A DNA stretch of 64,000 bases from UM-FILTER-33-9 sp964530235 (GCA_964530235.1 CAZGYB010000004.1:73892-137891), one strand, 5' to 3'. Positions 8,363-15,967 are shown, numbered from the stretch's first letter. A program made the numbers and translations. The notes: generated by a model from the letters alone, not told the origin.

Positions 8363-8385
8363 TATAAGCTTAAATTAAGCTTATA
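8363..8385. promoter_or_regulatory. perfect palindrome at the transcription start, likely operator
   Basis: Two 11-nt arms (TATAAGCTTAA and its complement) flank a single central A with no mismatch. The palindrome covers the expected start site of the promoter just upstream, a typical position for a repressor operator. It could also form a 5' hairpin in the transcript. Confidence 0.5.
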
Positions 8386-8414
8386 CATTAAAAATTATTA
8401 TAAGTTTAATATCT

Positions 8415-8537
8415 ATGAAAAAAAGAATAGTGAAGGGGATAACGAGAAGGAATGCAAAGACAAGAACAAGTGGGACCTTTTTAGATCAGTTGTCGTCCGG
8501 CACGCTAAAAAACGGACATGATCAAAGGGGGGGATAG
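8415..8537 (+). CDS. small basic protein, 40 aa, in its own promoter-terminator cassette
   Basis: This ORF encodes 40 residues starting MKKRIVKGITRRNAKTRT, with 10 Arg/Lys in the first 18 residues and a Gly/Ser/Asp-rich second half. It begins about 50 nt after the predicted transcription start and is followed by a strong intrinsic terminator. The whole cassette is therefore a monocistron of about 250 nt. I do not recognise the family. It may be a small nucleic-acid-binding protein, or the transcript may act mainly as a small RNA. No Shine-Dalgarno sequence precedes the ATG. Confidence 0.4.
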   Translation: MKKRIVKGITRRNAKTRTSGTFLDQLSSGTLKNGHDQRGG

Positions 8538-8567
8538 GAAAAAATTTACTCTCTAACCCCAAATCAG

Positions 8568-8616
8568 CGCTGCCCCAGTTTTTCAAGCATTTTGAAAGAC
8601 GGGGCGCGTTTTTTTT
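8568..8616 (+). terminator. intrinsic terminator
   Basis: The stem pairs 8568-8576 with 8601-8608 (CGC and GCCCC against GGGGC and GCG, one bulged T). A second stem inside pairs TTTCAA with TTGAAA (8581-8586 with 8592-8597). A run of eight T follows at 8609-8616. It ends the 40-codon ORF transcript and its U-run overlaps the stop codon of the opposing DUF4010 gene. Confidence 0.75.
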
Positions 8617-9958
8617 AGAGAATAATATATCCAATCAAGGTGGAAAGCACAATCACCGCAGAACCGATAGAAAACTGAAGTGCAAATCTACTGCTTCCTT
8701 TGAGATAGGAGTAAACCGTTTTTGACGCAAGATTGATGCCGTTTGCTCCAATAAGAGTAAGAATCGCAGTTTTCAGAGGAACCGTTTTTCTAGCAAGTTC
8801 TGAGACGCTGATGGTTACCGCATCCATTCCAGAAAGTGCAGCAAGCATATTGCTAAATACAAAGCCAGTACTGCCAAAGAATATCAATGCAAGCTTTGTG
8901 GTAAGTTTTACACAAAGGAATAGCAAAGCAAATGAAAGCGCTGGTTTGAGTGAAAAAATTTTCGTTTTTTTGAGTGTCCGTTTTGTTCCGGGAATGTTAT
9001 CAGGGTTTTTATCTTCATCTTTTCGCATATAAACGAATGCGATAAAGACTCCAGAAAGGATAAGCGGAATCAAGTAGGAAATGAGGCTTTTTGAAAACAA
9101 AACTGCGTTTAGTGATGCGATAAGCACCATATGCTGAACAAAACTTGAAGTATTTGCGATAAGGGCAGCTGCGGTAAGACGGTTTGTGTCTTTTGATGTC
9201 TTACTTTGTATTGCAAGAGAAAGGGTGGTTGAGGTTGATGAGATAAATCCTCCAACAACGCTTGTTAGGATCCAACCCTTTTTTTGGCCGAGTGTTCGTT
9301 GAAGAATATAACCCGCAACGTCAATGCCGGTAATAAGCATTACAATCCGCCATAAACTGTGGGGATTCAGCACCTCAACCGATGCGATTTGTGTCACTGA
9401 AATACCAAATGAAGTAAGAAGCTGAGAGAGAAATGGAATAGATCCGACGGTGTAGGATACATTGGGGAGAAACGGGTAAATTACCAGTGCTATAATCGCG
9501 TATGCAATAAGCGATTCAAGCTCAAAGTTCTTAATTGTTTTGACAAAAGACCGAATTTCATCCTTTAAAGACATGATAAGAACAAGAATTACAGAAATTG
9601 CGATAACAAGCTGTACAGGAAGCATCTGGTGGCCTAAGACATATCCGAGAATATAACTAAATAACACTGCGAGTTCGGTTGTAAATCCAGCATCTTTTGT
9701 TTGTATTGTCCCGATAATATAGTAAGTGATGGTCAGTAAAAAAAAAGCTACTGTGATAATGGTAGAAAATAGATTATTTGATGAAACCAAAATTCCGCCT
9801 ACAGCGCCCAGAAGCGAAGTTAAGGCGAAGGTACGAATTCCAGGGCTCCCTCTCCCACTGGTTTTTGTTTTGTTTGTTTTATGTTCGTATGACTCGCGTT
9901 CTAAACCAATAAACGCTCCTAAAAGAACTGCAATACAGAGGATTATCGGCGTAGTCAT
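8615..9958 (-). CDS. MgtC/SapB-type membrane protein with DUF4010
   Basis: The 447-residue product has about 11-12 hydrophobic helices. The N-terminal part (LLGAFIGLERE, then GIRTFALTSLLGAVGG) matches the MgtC/SapB motif block. The rest matches DUF4010, including GGFISSTSTTLSLA and the C-terminal GANGINLASKTVYSY region. MgtC domains are linked to magnesium homeostasis and acid adaptation, but the transport function of the MgtC-DUF4010 combination is not established. A leaderless promoter precedes it. Confidence 0.8.
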   Translation of the reverse strand: MTTPIILCIAVLLGAFIGLERESYEHKTNKTKTSGRGSPGIRTFALTSLLGAVGGILVSSNNLFSTIITVAFFLLTITYYIIGTIQTKDAGFTTELAVLFSYILGYVLGHQMLPVQLVIAISVILVLIMSLKDEIRSFVKTIKNFELESLIAYAIIALVIYPFLPNVSYTVGSIPFLSQLLTSFGISVTQIASVEVLNPHSLWRIVMLITGIDVAGYILQRTLGQKKGWILTSVVGGFISSTSTTLSLAIQSKTSKDTNRLTAAALIANTSSFVQHMVLIASLNAVLFSKSLISYLIPLILSGVFIAFVYMRKDEDKNPDNIPGTKRTLKKTKIFSLKPALSFALLFLCVKLTTKLALIFFGSTGFVFSNMLAALSGMDAVTISVSELARKTVPLKTAILTLIGANGINLASKTVYSYLKGSSRFALQFSIGSAVIVLSTLIGYIIL

Positions 9959-9965
9959 AGGGCAA

Positions 9966-9994
9966 ATTATATCCTATAATAAGATATTTTTCAA
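9966..9994 (-). promoter_or_regulatory. promoter of the MgtC/DUF4010 gene
   Basis: TTGAAA (9994 to 9989), a 17-nt spacer and TATAAT (9971 to 9966) lie on the minus strand. The -10 ends 7 nt before the ATG at 9958, so the mRNA should start at or within a base of the start codon. The -35 overlaps the last codons of hflX. Confidence 0.7.
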
Positions 9995-11088
9995 GCTGAA
10001 AGATGCTGTTCTATTGCAGTGATCAGTTCTGGGATTCCTTCTTTGGTTAAAGAGGAAATCCGTACAGAGGGAAGATGGTGATAGGTTTGAATCTGTGGGG
10101 GTGCACCAATGTCTGTTTTATTACATACCAGTATCTGTTTTTTGTGCAGAATCCCGAGCTGATCAAGTGTATCTTCAACAACCTGTATTTTCATTGCGCT
10201 TTCGGGATCTGATATGTCAACTACATGCAGGAGAAGATCTGCATGAATTGACTCAAGAAGTGTTGAAGTAAATGCGCTGATAAGAGAAGCGGGAAGGTTC
10301 TGAATGAACCCGATAGTATCTGAAAGAAGAACTGTTTTTTTAAGACCAGGTAAAAAAAGTGTTCCGGTTGTTGAATCAAGTGTCTCAAAGAGAGCGTCTT
10401 TGACCGTTTTATTTTTTTTGGTCAGCAGATTAAAAAGCGAAGTTTTGCCTGCGTTAGTGTACCCGACGATAGAGATTGTTTGAAGTCCAATCTCTTTTCG
10501 GCGTTTCAGATTACGCTCCCTGTGTTTTTCTAGTTTAAGAAGTTCGTTCCGTTTCTTTTTAATCTGCGAACGCCAGTGGCGCTTCATAAGTTCGATGTTG
10601 GTTTCACCGATTCCTCGTCCGCCAATTCCGCCTCCTTGGCGAGAGAAAAAAGTACCGCCTAAACCATATATGCGCGGACCCATATGGGACATTTCCGCTA
10701 TCTCAATCTGAAGTTTAGCCTCCGCAGTCCGTGCGTGTTTTTTAAATATATTCAGAATAAGTTCGACGCGGTCCCAGACTTTAATTGCAGGGTTAACACT
10801 CCAGAGTGCTTGGATCAGGTGAAAAATCTGTCGAGGATTTGCAATGGCGTTCAGGACAATAAGGTTAACTTTTTTTTGCGCGACAATGCGGGCGAGTTCC
10901 TGTACTTTACCAGATCCGATGAACGAATGGGTATCGGGTTGGGTGCGGTGCTGAATAACATGAACGATATTCGCCGTTCCGTATGTTTTGACAAGCTGTC
11001 TGAGTTCGAAAAGTTCCAGCTCCGCATCAGACCGATGCGTGTGGGGATCTGCAATGTGGATTAAGATTACCGGTTCTGATGACGACAT
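9991..11088 (-). CDS. hflX: ribosome-associated GTPase HflX
   Basis: The 365-residue length is normal for the family. The N-terminal HflX domain carries the glycine-rich segment GGTFFSRQGGGIGGRG (about 144-159), followed by the basic coiled linker. The GTPase domain has G1 GYTNAGKT (209-216), G3 DTIG (257-260) and G4 NKTD (323-326). HflX binds the 50S subunit and splits stalled or heat-damaged 70S ribosomes using GTP. The start ATG lies 5 nt after a TATAAT, so the mRNA is probably leaderless. It is divergent from the phosphatase gene, with overlapping -10 boxes. Confidence 0.92.
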   Translation of the reverse strand: MSSSEPVILIHIADPHTHRSDAELELFELRQLVKTYGTANIVHVIQHRTQPDTHSFIGSGKVQELARIVAQKKVNLIVLNAIANPRQIFHLIQALWSVNPAIKVWDRVELILNIFKKHARTAEAKLQIEIAEMSHMGPRIYGLGGTFFSRQGGGIGGRGIGETNIELMKRHWRSQIKKKRNELLKLEKHRERNLKRRKEIGLQTISIVGYTNAGKTSLFNLLTKKNKTVKDALFETLDSTTGTLFLPGLKKTVLLSDTIGFIQNLPASLISAFTSTLLESIHADLLLHVVDISDPESAMKIQVVEDTLDQLGILHKKQILVCNKTDIGAPPQIQTYHHLPSVRISSLTKEGIPELITAIEQHLSA

Positions 11089-11093
11089 AATAT

Positions 11094-11103
11094 ATTATAT
11101 AAT
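11094..11103. promoter_or_regulatory. overlapping divergent -10 boxes (hflX / phosphatase)
   Basis: A minus-strand TATAAT (11099 to 11094) ends 5 nt before hflX. A plus-strand TATAAT (11098-11103) ends 8 nt before the phosphatase ATG at 11112. The two hexamers share two bases, so the polymerases probably compete. No good -35 is visible on either side. Confidence 0.55.
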
Positions 11104-11111
11104 TGAAATCT

Positions 11112-11711
11112 ATGCCGAAAAAACTGATTATTGTCCGTCACGGGGAGACGGATCATAATGTAAATAAAATTATTCAGGGTCATTTGGATATTGATCTCAA
11201 CGCGCGGGGTAAAGATCAGGCTCGACTTGTTGCAGAAAAATTAAAAGATGAACCGATTCAGGTAATTTTTTCTTCCGATTTAAAACGAGCAGCACAAACG
11301 GCCCAAGAGATTGCGGAAAAATTAAAACTTCCGGTAATAAAAACCCCTTTATTGCGGGAGCGAAGTTTTGGCAAATTGCAGGGGGTATCATTTTTGGAGA
11401 TTTCCCGGTATTTTCCCCAGTACGACAAAATGAGCCAGTTTTCGTTTTCAGAGGCGGATTTTATCCATTCTCCAAACGAGCACAACGTTGAGACGGATGA
11501 GAGTATTATGAGGCGCCTCTCTGAATTTAAAGCATTGCTGAAGGCGCATAAGGGTAAAACGATTTTAATCGTAACCCATGGGGGATTGATACGTATGCTG
11601 TTCCGGTATTTGCTCGGTTTTTCCATCGCAGAGGTATCTTCGATGCATGTTCACAATACCCAGTCAATTGTTATTGAAGAAAGTAATGGAAAGTATCTAT
11701 TAAAAAAATAG
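11112..11711 (+). CDS. histidine phosphatase (phosphoglycerate mutase-like)
   Basis: The product begins MPKKLIIVRHGETDHN, the RHGE motif of the histidine phosphatase superfamily, in which the histidine is transiently phosphorylated. A late THGG motif supplies the second catalytic histidine. The length of 199 residues fits the cobC/phosphoserine phosphatase/GpmB-like group, so the substrate could be a sugar phosphate, a nucleotide or phosphoserine and cannot be fixed. I chose ATG 11112 over the in-frame TTG at 11103 because a TATAAT ends just before it. The Nudix gene follows after 2 nt. Confidence 0.85.
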   Translation: MPKKLIIVRHGETDHNVNKIIQGHLDIDLNARGKDQARLVAEKLKDEPIQVIFSSDLKRAAQTAQEIAEKLKLPVIKTPLLRERSFGKLQGVSFLEISRYFPQYDKMSQFSFSEADFIHSPNEHNVETDESIMRRLSEFKALLKAHKGKTILIVTHGGLIRMLFRYLLGFSIAEVSSMHVHNTQSIVIEESNGKYLLKK

Positions 11712-11713
11712 GT

Positions 11714-12226
11714 ATGATTACCTGCACGTTTGAAAACAATTCAAAAACATCGCTTCGACATATTACTGTAAACGCAGTAGTAGTTAAAGACAATAAAATA
11801 TTATTGGCAAAGCGTGGTTTTTTCCGAGGTAAAAAAATATCTGAGTTTGGAAAATGGGCGCTTATCGGAGGGTTCATGGATCGTGACGAAACGCTTGAAG
11901 AGGCAGTGAAGCGCGAAGTTTTGGAGGAAAGCGGTTGGGAGGTTCGTGATTTAAAACTGATGAAAATCAACGATAATCCCAACCGGCCGAAAGAAGACCG
12001 GCAGAATGTTGACTTTATTTTCCTTGCCTATGCGGTGAGACAAGTTAAAAAAGGGGATGAAGAAACATCTGAACTGAAATGGTTTACTTTTGAGAAGCTT
12101 CCCGATAGGGATGTCATGGCGTTTGATCATGCGGATGGGCTTGATTTTGTTATTGACTCCTTAAAAAGTCCTCATCAATTGATTAGGCAACACTCCGATG
12201 TTCAACCATATCTCGCGAGGAAGTAA
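11714..12226 (+). CDS. Nudix hydrolase
   Basis: The 170-residue protein contains a complete Nudix box at residues 53-75 (GX5EX7REUXEEXGU pattern from GFMDRDE to EESGW). Nudix enzymes hydrolyse nucleoside diphosphate-linked compounds, using the box glutamates to bind magnesium. The substrate is not evident. The start lies 2 nt after the histidine phosphatase, so the two form an operon of small phosphohydrolases. Its last 44 nt overlap the opposing gene at 12183-13073. Confidence 0.85.
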   Translation: MITCTFENNSKTSLRHITVNAVVVKDNKILLAKRGFFRGKKISEFGKWALIGGFMDRDETLEEAVKREVLEESGWEVRDLKLMKINDNPNRPKEDRQNVDFIFLAYAVRQVKKGDEETSELKWFTFEKLPDRDVMAFDHADGLDFVIDSLKSPHQLIRQHSDVQPYLARK

Positions 12227-13073
12227 GACCGGGAAAACGAATTCCAGATCTTACGGAAAGTTCAGTCATAGCAGGATAAAGCAGGCCAAGGTTTAGCATG
12301 GGATGCAAAGGGGTATAAAAACGTTGGTCTTCTGCTTTAGCACGCCTGCAATAATTGGAAAACTCTTTTCTCATTTCGCTAATAACTGAGGTTCTTTCAG
12401 AGGTGAGTTCATCAAGTGAATTAAATCGACTGATATGGGCCGTGAAAAAACTGGGACGCTTGAAATTTACATCACCGTCTATTCCTACAATGTCGTCAAT
12501 TACCTGAAGCGCCATTGTGGAGTAAAAAAGCGATTTAAACCAAGGTGGGGCACTTGGGTTAAGGGATACTAAACCCTTTTTTATTGTTAAAAATGAGTCT
12601 AAAGTCAACCCGTGATCAGAGAAGGCGATCGCACAAACTCCTGCGAGGTTAATCAGGTTACTAACTTCACGATATCTTTTTACTTCTTCATGCGAAGGGA
12701 GTTTATCTAATTGCGGACGTTGGGTTTCTACTTGTTCAAGTAGCGGTAGAAATCTATGAAAGGTTTCTGCATCGTGAATGTTTAGTTGTGAATCTTTGAA
12801 TATGAGGTTGCTTACGGTTTGTGTATAACGTTCAGAGTTAAACCTTCCTTCATCGAATAAATTATTTAATACAACGCTTGCTTCAATGAACCATGCAATT
12901 TTTCTTTGCGTGGTTTGTGATACCGGAACATGCATGCATTCTCCTGCATACACAAGAGAAGCAACTGCTGCTTTACGAAATGCGGACCGAGGTTCGGAAT
13001 GCAACAATTGGTGGGCTGTTTTTATTGTTGCTTTTACAGCAACACCATATTGACTAAGTTTTTCTTTACACAT
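12183..13073 (-). CDS. all-helical protein with isoprenoid-synthase-like motif
   Basis: This 296-residue protein is predicted helical throughout. Near residue 190 it has ALQVIDDIVGIDGDVNF, which resembles the second Asp-rich region of polyprenyl synthases (FQxxDDxxD). The first region is represented only by LNNLFDEGRF, which lacks the classical DDxxD. An isoprenoid synthase fold is therefore possible but a normal prenyltransferase reaction is doubtful. It has a textbook promoter (13111-13083), with the -10 ending 9 nt before the ATG. The 3' end overlaps the Nudix gene. Confidence 0.5.
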   Translation of the reverse strand: MCKEKLSQYGVAVKATIKTAHQLLHSEPRSAFRKAAVASLVYAGECMHVPVSQTTQRKIAWFIEASVVLNNLFDEGRFNSERYTQTVSNLIFKDSQLNIHDAETFHRFLPLLEQVETQRPQLDKLPSHEEVKRYREVSNLINLAGVCAIAFSDHGLTLDSFLTIKKGLVSLNPSAPPWFKSLFYSTMALQVIDDIVGIDGDVNFKRPSFFTAHISRFNSLDELTSERTSVISEMRKEFSNYCRRAKAEDQRFYTPLHPMLNLGLLYPAMTELSVRSGIRFPGLTSSRDMVEHRSVA

Positions 13074-13082
13074 TTGATGTGT

Positions 13083-13111
13083 ATTATATACTTACTATAG
13101 GAATATTTCAA
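13083..13111 (-). promoter_or_regulatory. promoter of the helical protein gene
   Basis: TTGAAA (13111 to 13106), a 17-nt spacer and TATAAT (13088 to 13083) lie 9 nt before the ATG at 13073. The spacer contains the 10-mer TCCTATAGTA (13102 to 13093), which recurs beside the promoter of the neighbouring gene and twice near 50.2 kb. Confidence 0.65.
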
Positions 13112-13124
13112 CTAGTAAGATTTA

Positions 13125-13925
13125 TCAAGTTAGAATACACGGGCCGGGATAGAGAGGGTGGTTTGGTCCGCCGGTTATAATTGCTCCTGCTTTTCCCAAG
13201 TGGGGCGACAGGGTTATATTTCGTCCGGTAAGTTTTGCTCTTCCGTCGTGAAGAAGTGGTATTGAAGGAATAACCTCTCCTTGAATGAATTGATTATACA
13301 AAGCTTGTTTAGCCGGGTCTAAAAAATCACACCCGATCCATAGAATATCGGTCCCCTGGCTGGGAAAAGTTGTAATACCTCCTTGTCTAAATAATCCTTC
13401 AAACTGGTAGAATGCATCATTCACCGCAGTTTGAAGATGTGCTTTAAAACTTGCCTCAGGGGTGTCCGGCCGACCGCTTAATGCAGAAATTATTGCAAGA
13501 GGGTTTTGTTCTTTAAGGCGCGCACGGATCACCCGTTCAAAATCCTTTAAGGAAAACGTATTTCTGTGTGCAGCGCCCATGCCGATGTCAGGATGCCATA
13601 CGGCGACCGCTATACAGCGGGTTGCCCATCCGGCTGAAAAGGCGAGTCCTGTTTCCTCAAACCATTGTCGGGATCTTGCTCCTTTTGTGTCTGTAGTAAG
13701 CGATTCAAACCCGCCAGCTCTCGCTTCTTCTGCAACCCGTACTTTTTCCTCCTGAAGTGTCCGACGACTTTTTTGTGTAGCCATCGAAATCAAAGCTTTG
13801 AGTGCTTTTTCGCGAGCTTTATCTCCATTTTTCCCGGGAGGAGCCTTATGATATGCACGTAACAAAGTATCTATGTATTTTTCGTCAGTACCGGTTAATC
13901 CCCATTGTTGTTGTTCGTGACCCAT
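13125..13925 (-). CDS. hypothetical protein, 266 aa
   Basis: I do not recognise this protein. It is soluble-looking, with a charged helical N-terminal third (residues 20-75, many Lys/Arg/Glu) and a mixed alpha/beta remainder with GWATRCIAVAVWHPDIGMG near residues 99-117 and a Gly/Pro-rich C-terminus ending PGPCILT. There is no signal peptide or membrane segment. It has its own promoter inside the end of the nucleotidyltransferase gene and is followed after 51 nt by the helical protein gene, which shares the TCCTATAGTA motif. Confidence 0.6.
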   Translation of the reverse strand: MGHEQQQWGLTGTDEKYIDTLLRAYHKAPPGKNGDKAREKALKALISMATQKSRRTLQEEKVRVAEEARAGGFESLTTDTKGARSRQWFEETGLAFSAGWATRCIAVAVWHPDIGMGAAHRNTFSLKDFERVIRARLKEQNPLAIISALSGRPDTPEASFKAHLQTAVNDAFYQFEGLFRQGGITTFPSQGTDILWIGCDFLDPAKQALYNQFIQGEVIPSIPLLHDGRAKLTGRNITLSPHLGKAGAIITGGPNHPLYPGPCILT

Positions 13926-13926
13926 A

Positions 13927-13966
13927 TACTATAGGAGTATTATAGCATGGGGATCTGCTGAAGCAA
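13927..13966 (-). promoter_or_regulatory. promoter of the 266-aa hypothetical gene, with TCCTATAGTA motif
   Basis: TTGCTT (13966 to 13961), 16 nt, then TATAAT (13944 to 13939) lie on the minus strand within the 3' end of the nucleotidyltransferase gene. The 10-mer TCCTATAGTA covers 13936 to 13927, between the -10 and the ATG at 13925, around the expected start site. Confidence 0.5.
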
Positions 13967-14654
13967 GTTTTTTCACCGGCTCGTAGACTTTTTTATCAAT
14001 AACGGTCATGACGGAAAAAATGAGATTTAGATCGAGTGGTTTTTTTTGCATCCGAATCTCATAAATCCTAGAAAAAGTATTTTGATATTCCGGCTCAAGC
14101 TTGATTAGTTCTGGATGTGTAAATACAATATCATACCGGGAAAATAACTGCTTTGTTTTAAGAAGCAGATACATTTTTAGAGCATAGGCGCAAGCCTTTA
14201 CTATCTGATCGGTTGCGGTGGTTACATCTTTATTCCTGAAAGAAAGGAGTGATCCGAGACTTCGTGCACGGTTAAACACAACCTCCTCAAACATATCGGA
14301 TACGGACACTGGTGGGGGACCAATAATCTCTTTCAGCGATTTTCCAAGCAAAACAACAGATCCGTTTTCAAACAGCTCTCTCAGAAAAACTATTTTTGGA
14401 AAAGGAACCTCAATGGAATATTTTTTCAGAGATTCTTGCGTAAACGAATACAGATTCAGATTGGAAAATGTGTGCATTGCAGCAAGATCTTCCCGTCGCA
14501 CTCTACTTTTTTCGGGATAGATTAATCCGACCTCAAAATCGCTGTTTTGCCGATGGTCTTCCCGTGCCCGGGAGCCGTAAAGAAACACTGACAAAGGGTT
14601 TGTCTTTTTGTATATATTCTCGACGGAATCCTGAATAGGAGGGGGAAGTTTCAT
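13929..14654 (-). CDS. nucleotidyltransferase (DNA polymerase beta-like), possible MNT-HEPN fusion
   Basis: The 241-residue protein carries the pol-beta nucleotidyltransferase signature at residues 25-45 (YGSRAR, then NSDFEVGLIY), with acidic residues Asp39 and Glu41 as metal ligands. The C-terminal half is helical and resembles a HEPN-like bundle (about 120-230), as in MNT-HEPN proteins. Its role could be nucleotide transfer to a protein or RNA, or a toxin-antitoxin-like function; this is not resolved. The ATG lies 1 nt after the discriminator base of tRNA-His on the same strand, so the mRNA is probably released by tRNA 3' processing. Confidence 0.7.
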   Translation of the reverse strand: MKLPPPIQDSVENIYKKTNPLSVFLYGSRAREDHRQNSDFEVGLIYPEKSRVRREDLAAMHTFSNLNLYSFTQESLKKYSIEVPFPKIVFLRELFENGSVVLLGKSLKEIIGPPPVSVSDMFEEVVFNRARSLGSLLSFRNKDVTTATDQIVKACAYALKMYLLLKTKQLFSRYDIVFTHPELIKLEPEYQNTFSRIYEIRMQKKPLDLNLIFSVMTVIDKKVYEPVKKLASADPHAIILL

Positions 14655-14655
14655 G

Positions 14656-14731
14656 GGTGATCGACGGGAGTTGAACCCGCAACATTCGCCTCCACAGGGC
14701 GACGCTCTAACCAGATTGAGCTACGATCACC
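14656..14731 (-). tRNA. tRNA-His(GTG)
   Basis: The minus strand folds into a cloverleaf with an 8-bp acceptor stem (GGTGATCG with CGATCACC), including the extra G-1 paired with C73 that identifies tRNA-His. The anticodon stem TCGCC/GGCGA encloses the loop CTGTGGA, giving anticodon GTG. The T arm has the TTCAACT loop. CCA is not encoded. The 3' end is 1 nt from the nucleotidyltransferase start, and the first 13 nt of the gene are repeated upstream in a 74-bp tandem array. Confidence 0.95.
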
Positions 14732-14880
14732 AGAACAACGAACCATTCTCTTTGGTTCCTGTAGATTGCCCTTCGCCAGAGCTCAGGGTAAAAGCTACGA
14801 TCACCAGAACAACGAACCATTCTCTTTGGTTCCTGTAGATTGCCCTTCGCCAGAGCTCAGGGTAAAAGCTACGATCACCA
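14719..14880. repeat. 74-bp tandem repeat containing the tRNA-His 5' end
   Basis: Two identical 74-bp units (14719-14792 and 14793-14866) are followed by a 14-nt third start (14867-14880). Each unit begins with the 13 bases that encode the 5' end of tRNA-His, then 61 bp with a hairpin GAACCA/TGGTTC and an imperfect palindrome CCCTTCGCCAGAGCTCAGGG. On the minus strand a promoter-like TATACA lies just before the outermost copy. This suggests that the tRNA once began there and that two units were inserted or amplified between promoter and gene. Confidence 0.9.
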
Positions 14881-14917
14881 ATTGTGTATATTTTATCACA
14901 CGGTTTATTACGCAGTC

Positions 14918-14947
14918 TTGACAATCGAGATAAAACTGTAGTATTTT
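14918..14947 (+). promoter_or_regulatory. promoter of the pilin gene
   Basis: TTGACA (14918-14923) is followed after 18 nt by TATTTT (14942-14947); the start should be near 14954, about 5 nt before the ATG at 14959. A TATAGT at 14948-14953 is an alternative -10 but is too far from the -35. Confidence 0.45.
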
Positions 14948-14958
14948 TATAGTGAAAC

Positions 14959-15408
14959 ATGTATTTTCCAAATACCAAACAGGGCTTTACCATTGTTGAA
15001 ATGGCCGTTGTTGTTGGGATATTGGCGCTTCTTCTCAGTATTACACTGATCGCTATAAATCCCGCACGACTTTTTGCAGATGCCCGTAATACCAAACGTC
15101 AAAGTGATATAAAAGCGATTCTGGAGGCAATAACCCAGTACACTGTTGACCAAAAAGGAGTGCTTACCGCAAGCGTCTCTGCGTCACCTCAGTTTATCAG
15201 CGACTCAGGGGCAAATCTGTGTTTTGAATTGGTTCCGCGCTATCTTGCAGCATTTCCACGCGATCCCTCGATAAATAACGGCCAAAGTATTACGGAGTGC
15301 TCAAATTATAATTCGTACTATCAGGTCTTTCGAGATCTGAATAATAGAGTTACTGTACTTGCTCCGGGAACCGAAGCGCCTGCGCCGACATTATCTATCA
15401 CAAGGTAG
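14959..15408 (+). CDS. type IV pilin-like protein
   Basis: The 149-residue protein has a class III signal: short leader MYFPNTKQG, cleavage between Gly9 and Phe10, then FTIVEMAVVVGILALLLSIT with the glutamate at mature position 5. An amphipathic helix follows (ARNTKRQSDIKAILEAITQY) and then a short beta domain with two cysteines (SGANLCFELV and ITECSNYN) that could form the D-region disulfide. Type IV pilins are cleaved by a prepilin peptidase and polymerise into surface filaments for attachment or DNA uptake. No other pilus assembly genes lie nearby. Confidence 0.85.
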   Translation: MYFPNTKQGFTIVEMAVVVGILALLLSITLIAINPARLFADARNTKRQSDIKAILEAITQYTVDQKGVLTASVSASPQFISDSGANLCFELVPRYLAAFPRDPSINNGQSITECSNYNSYYQVFRDLNNRVTVLAPGTEAPAPTLSITR

Positions 15409-15458
15409 GGTAAAGCGTACAAACATTGAATTGGAATTTGACTACAACGAGGTATACA

Positions 15459-15887
15459 ATGAACGGTATGGAAATGGAAAATATTCTTAAAAAAAAGAAA
15501 GGGACGGAAAAAAGTATTCCTCTTGGAAATGCACTATTTATTCTTTTACTCATAATTTCCAGTATTGGAGTAGGATTTGTTTTAGGTCAAAAGAAAAATT
15601 CAGTAACCCCATCAATTGCTCGGGCCTCACTTCAAAAACAGGTATCTACCAAAGACAATGCTTTCAGTACGCTCGGTTCGGTTTTGGGTACCGTGACAAG
15701 CGGAGCAGAGGAACGATTAAAAAATATGGTAAATCAGTTTACTGAAACCATTACCAATACTGCTTCACAATCAGCCAAACAGGTTTCAGATGCGGTCTTT
15801 GACAGCACGGTTGGGACAGTACTCAAACAAATTGATAAGCTTCCTGCAAAACAGCAGGAGGACATCCGGAGAAATATCTGTAAATAA
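15459..15887 (+). CDS. membrane-anchored hypothetical protein
   Basis: The product has a charged N-terminus with a Lys cluster, one membrane helix (about residues 23-42 of the chosen start) and an extracellular helical, Ser/Thr/Gln-rich domain of about 95 residues ending NICK. I chose ATG 15459 instead of the in-frame TTG at 15426 because GAGG lies 6 nt upstream. It starts 50 nt after the pilin gene and may be co-transcribed with it. The family is unknown. Confidence 0.5.
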   Translation: MNGMEMENILKKKKGTEKSIPLGNALFILLLIISSIGVGFVLGQKKNSVTPSIARASLQKQVSTKDNAFSTLGSVLGTVTSGAEERLKNMVNQFTETITNTASQSAKQVSDAVFDSTVGTVLKQIDKLPAKQQEDIRRNICK

Positions 15888-15929
15888 ATTTTAATATTCA
15901 ATAATCAATTTCTAATTAACAATTTTTGA

Positions 15930-15958
15930 TTGAATTCTGTAAGATCCTTTGATATTCT
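15930..15958 (+). promoter_or_regulatory. promoter of the UlaG-like gene
   Basis: TTGAAT (15930-15935), a 17-nt spacer and TATTCT (15953-15958); the -10 ends 9 nt before the ATG at 15968, so the leader is at most about 3 nt. Confidence 0.6.
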
Positions 15959-15967
15959 TATACCACC

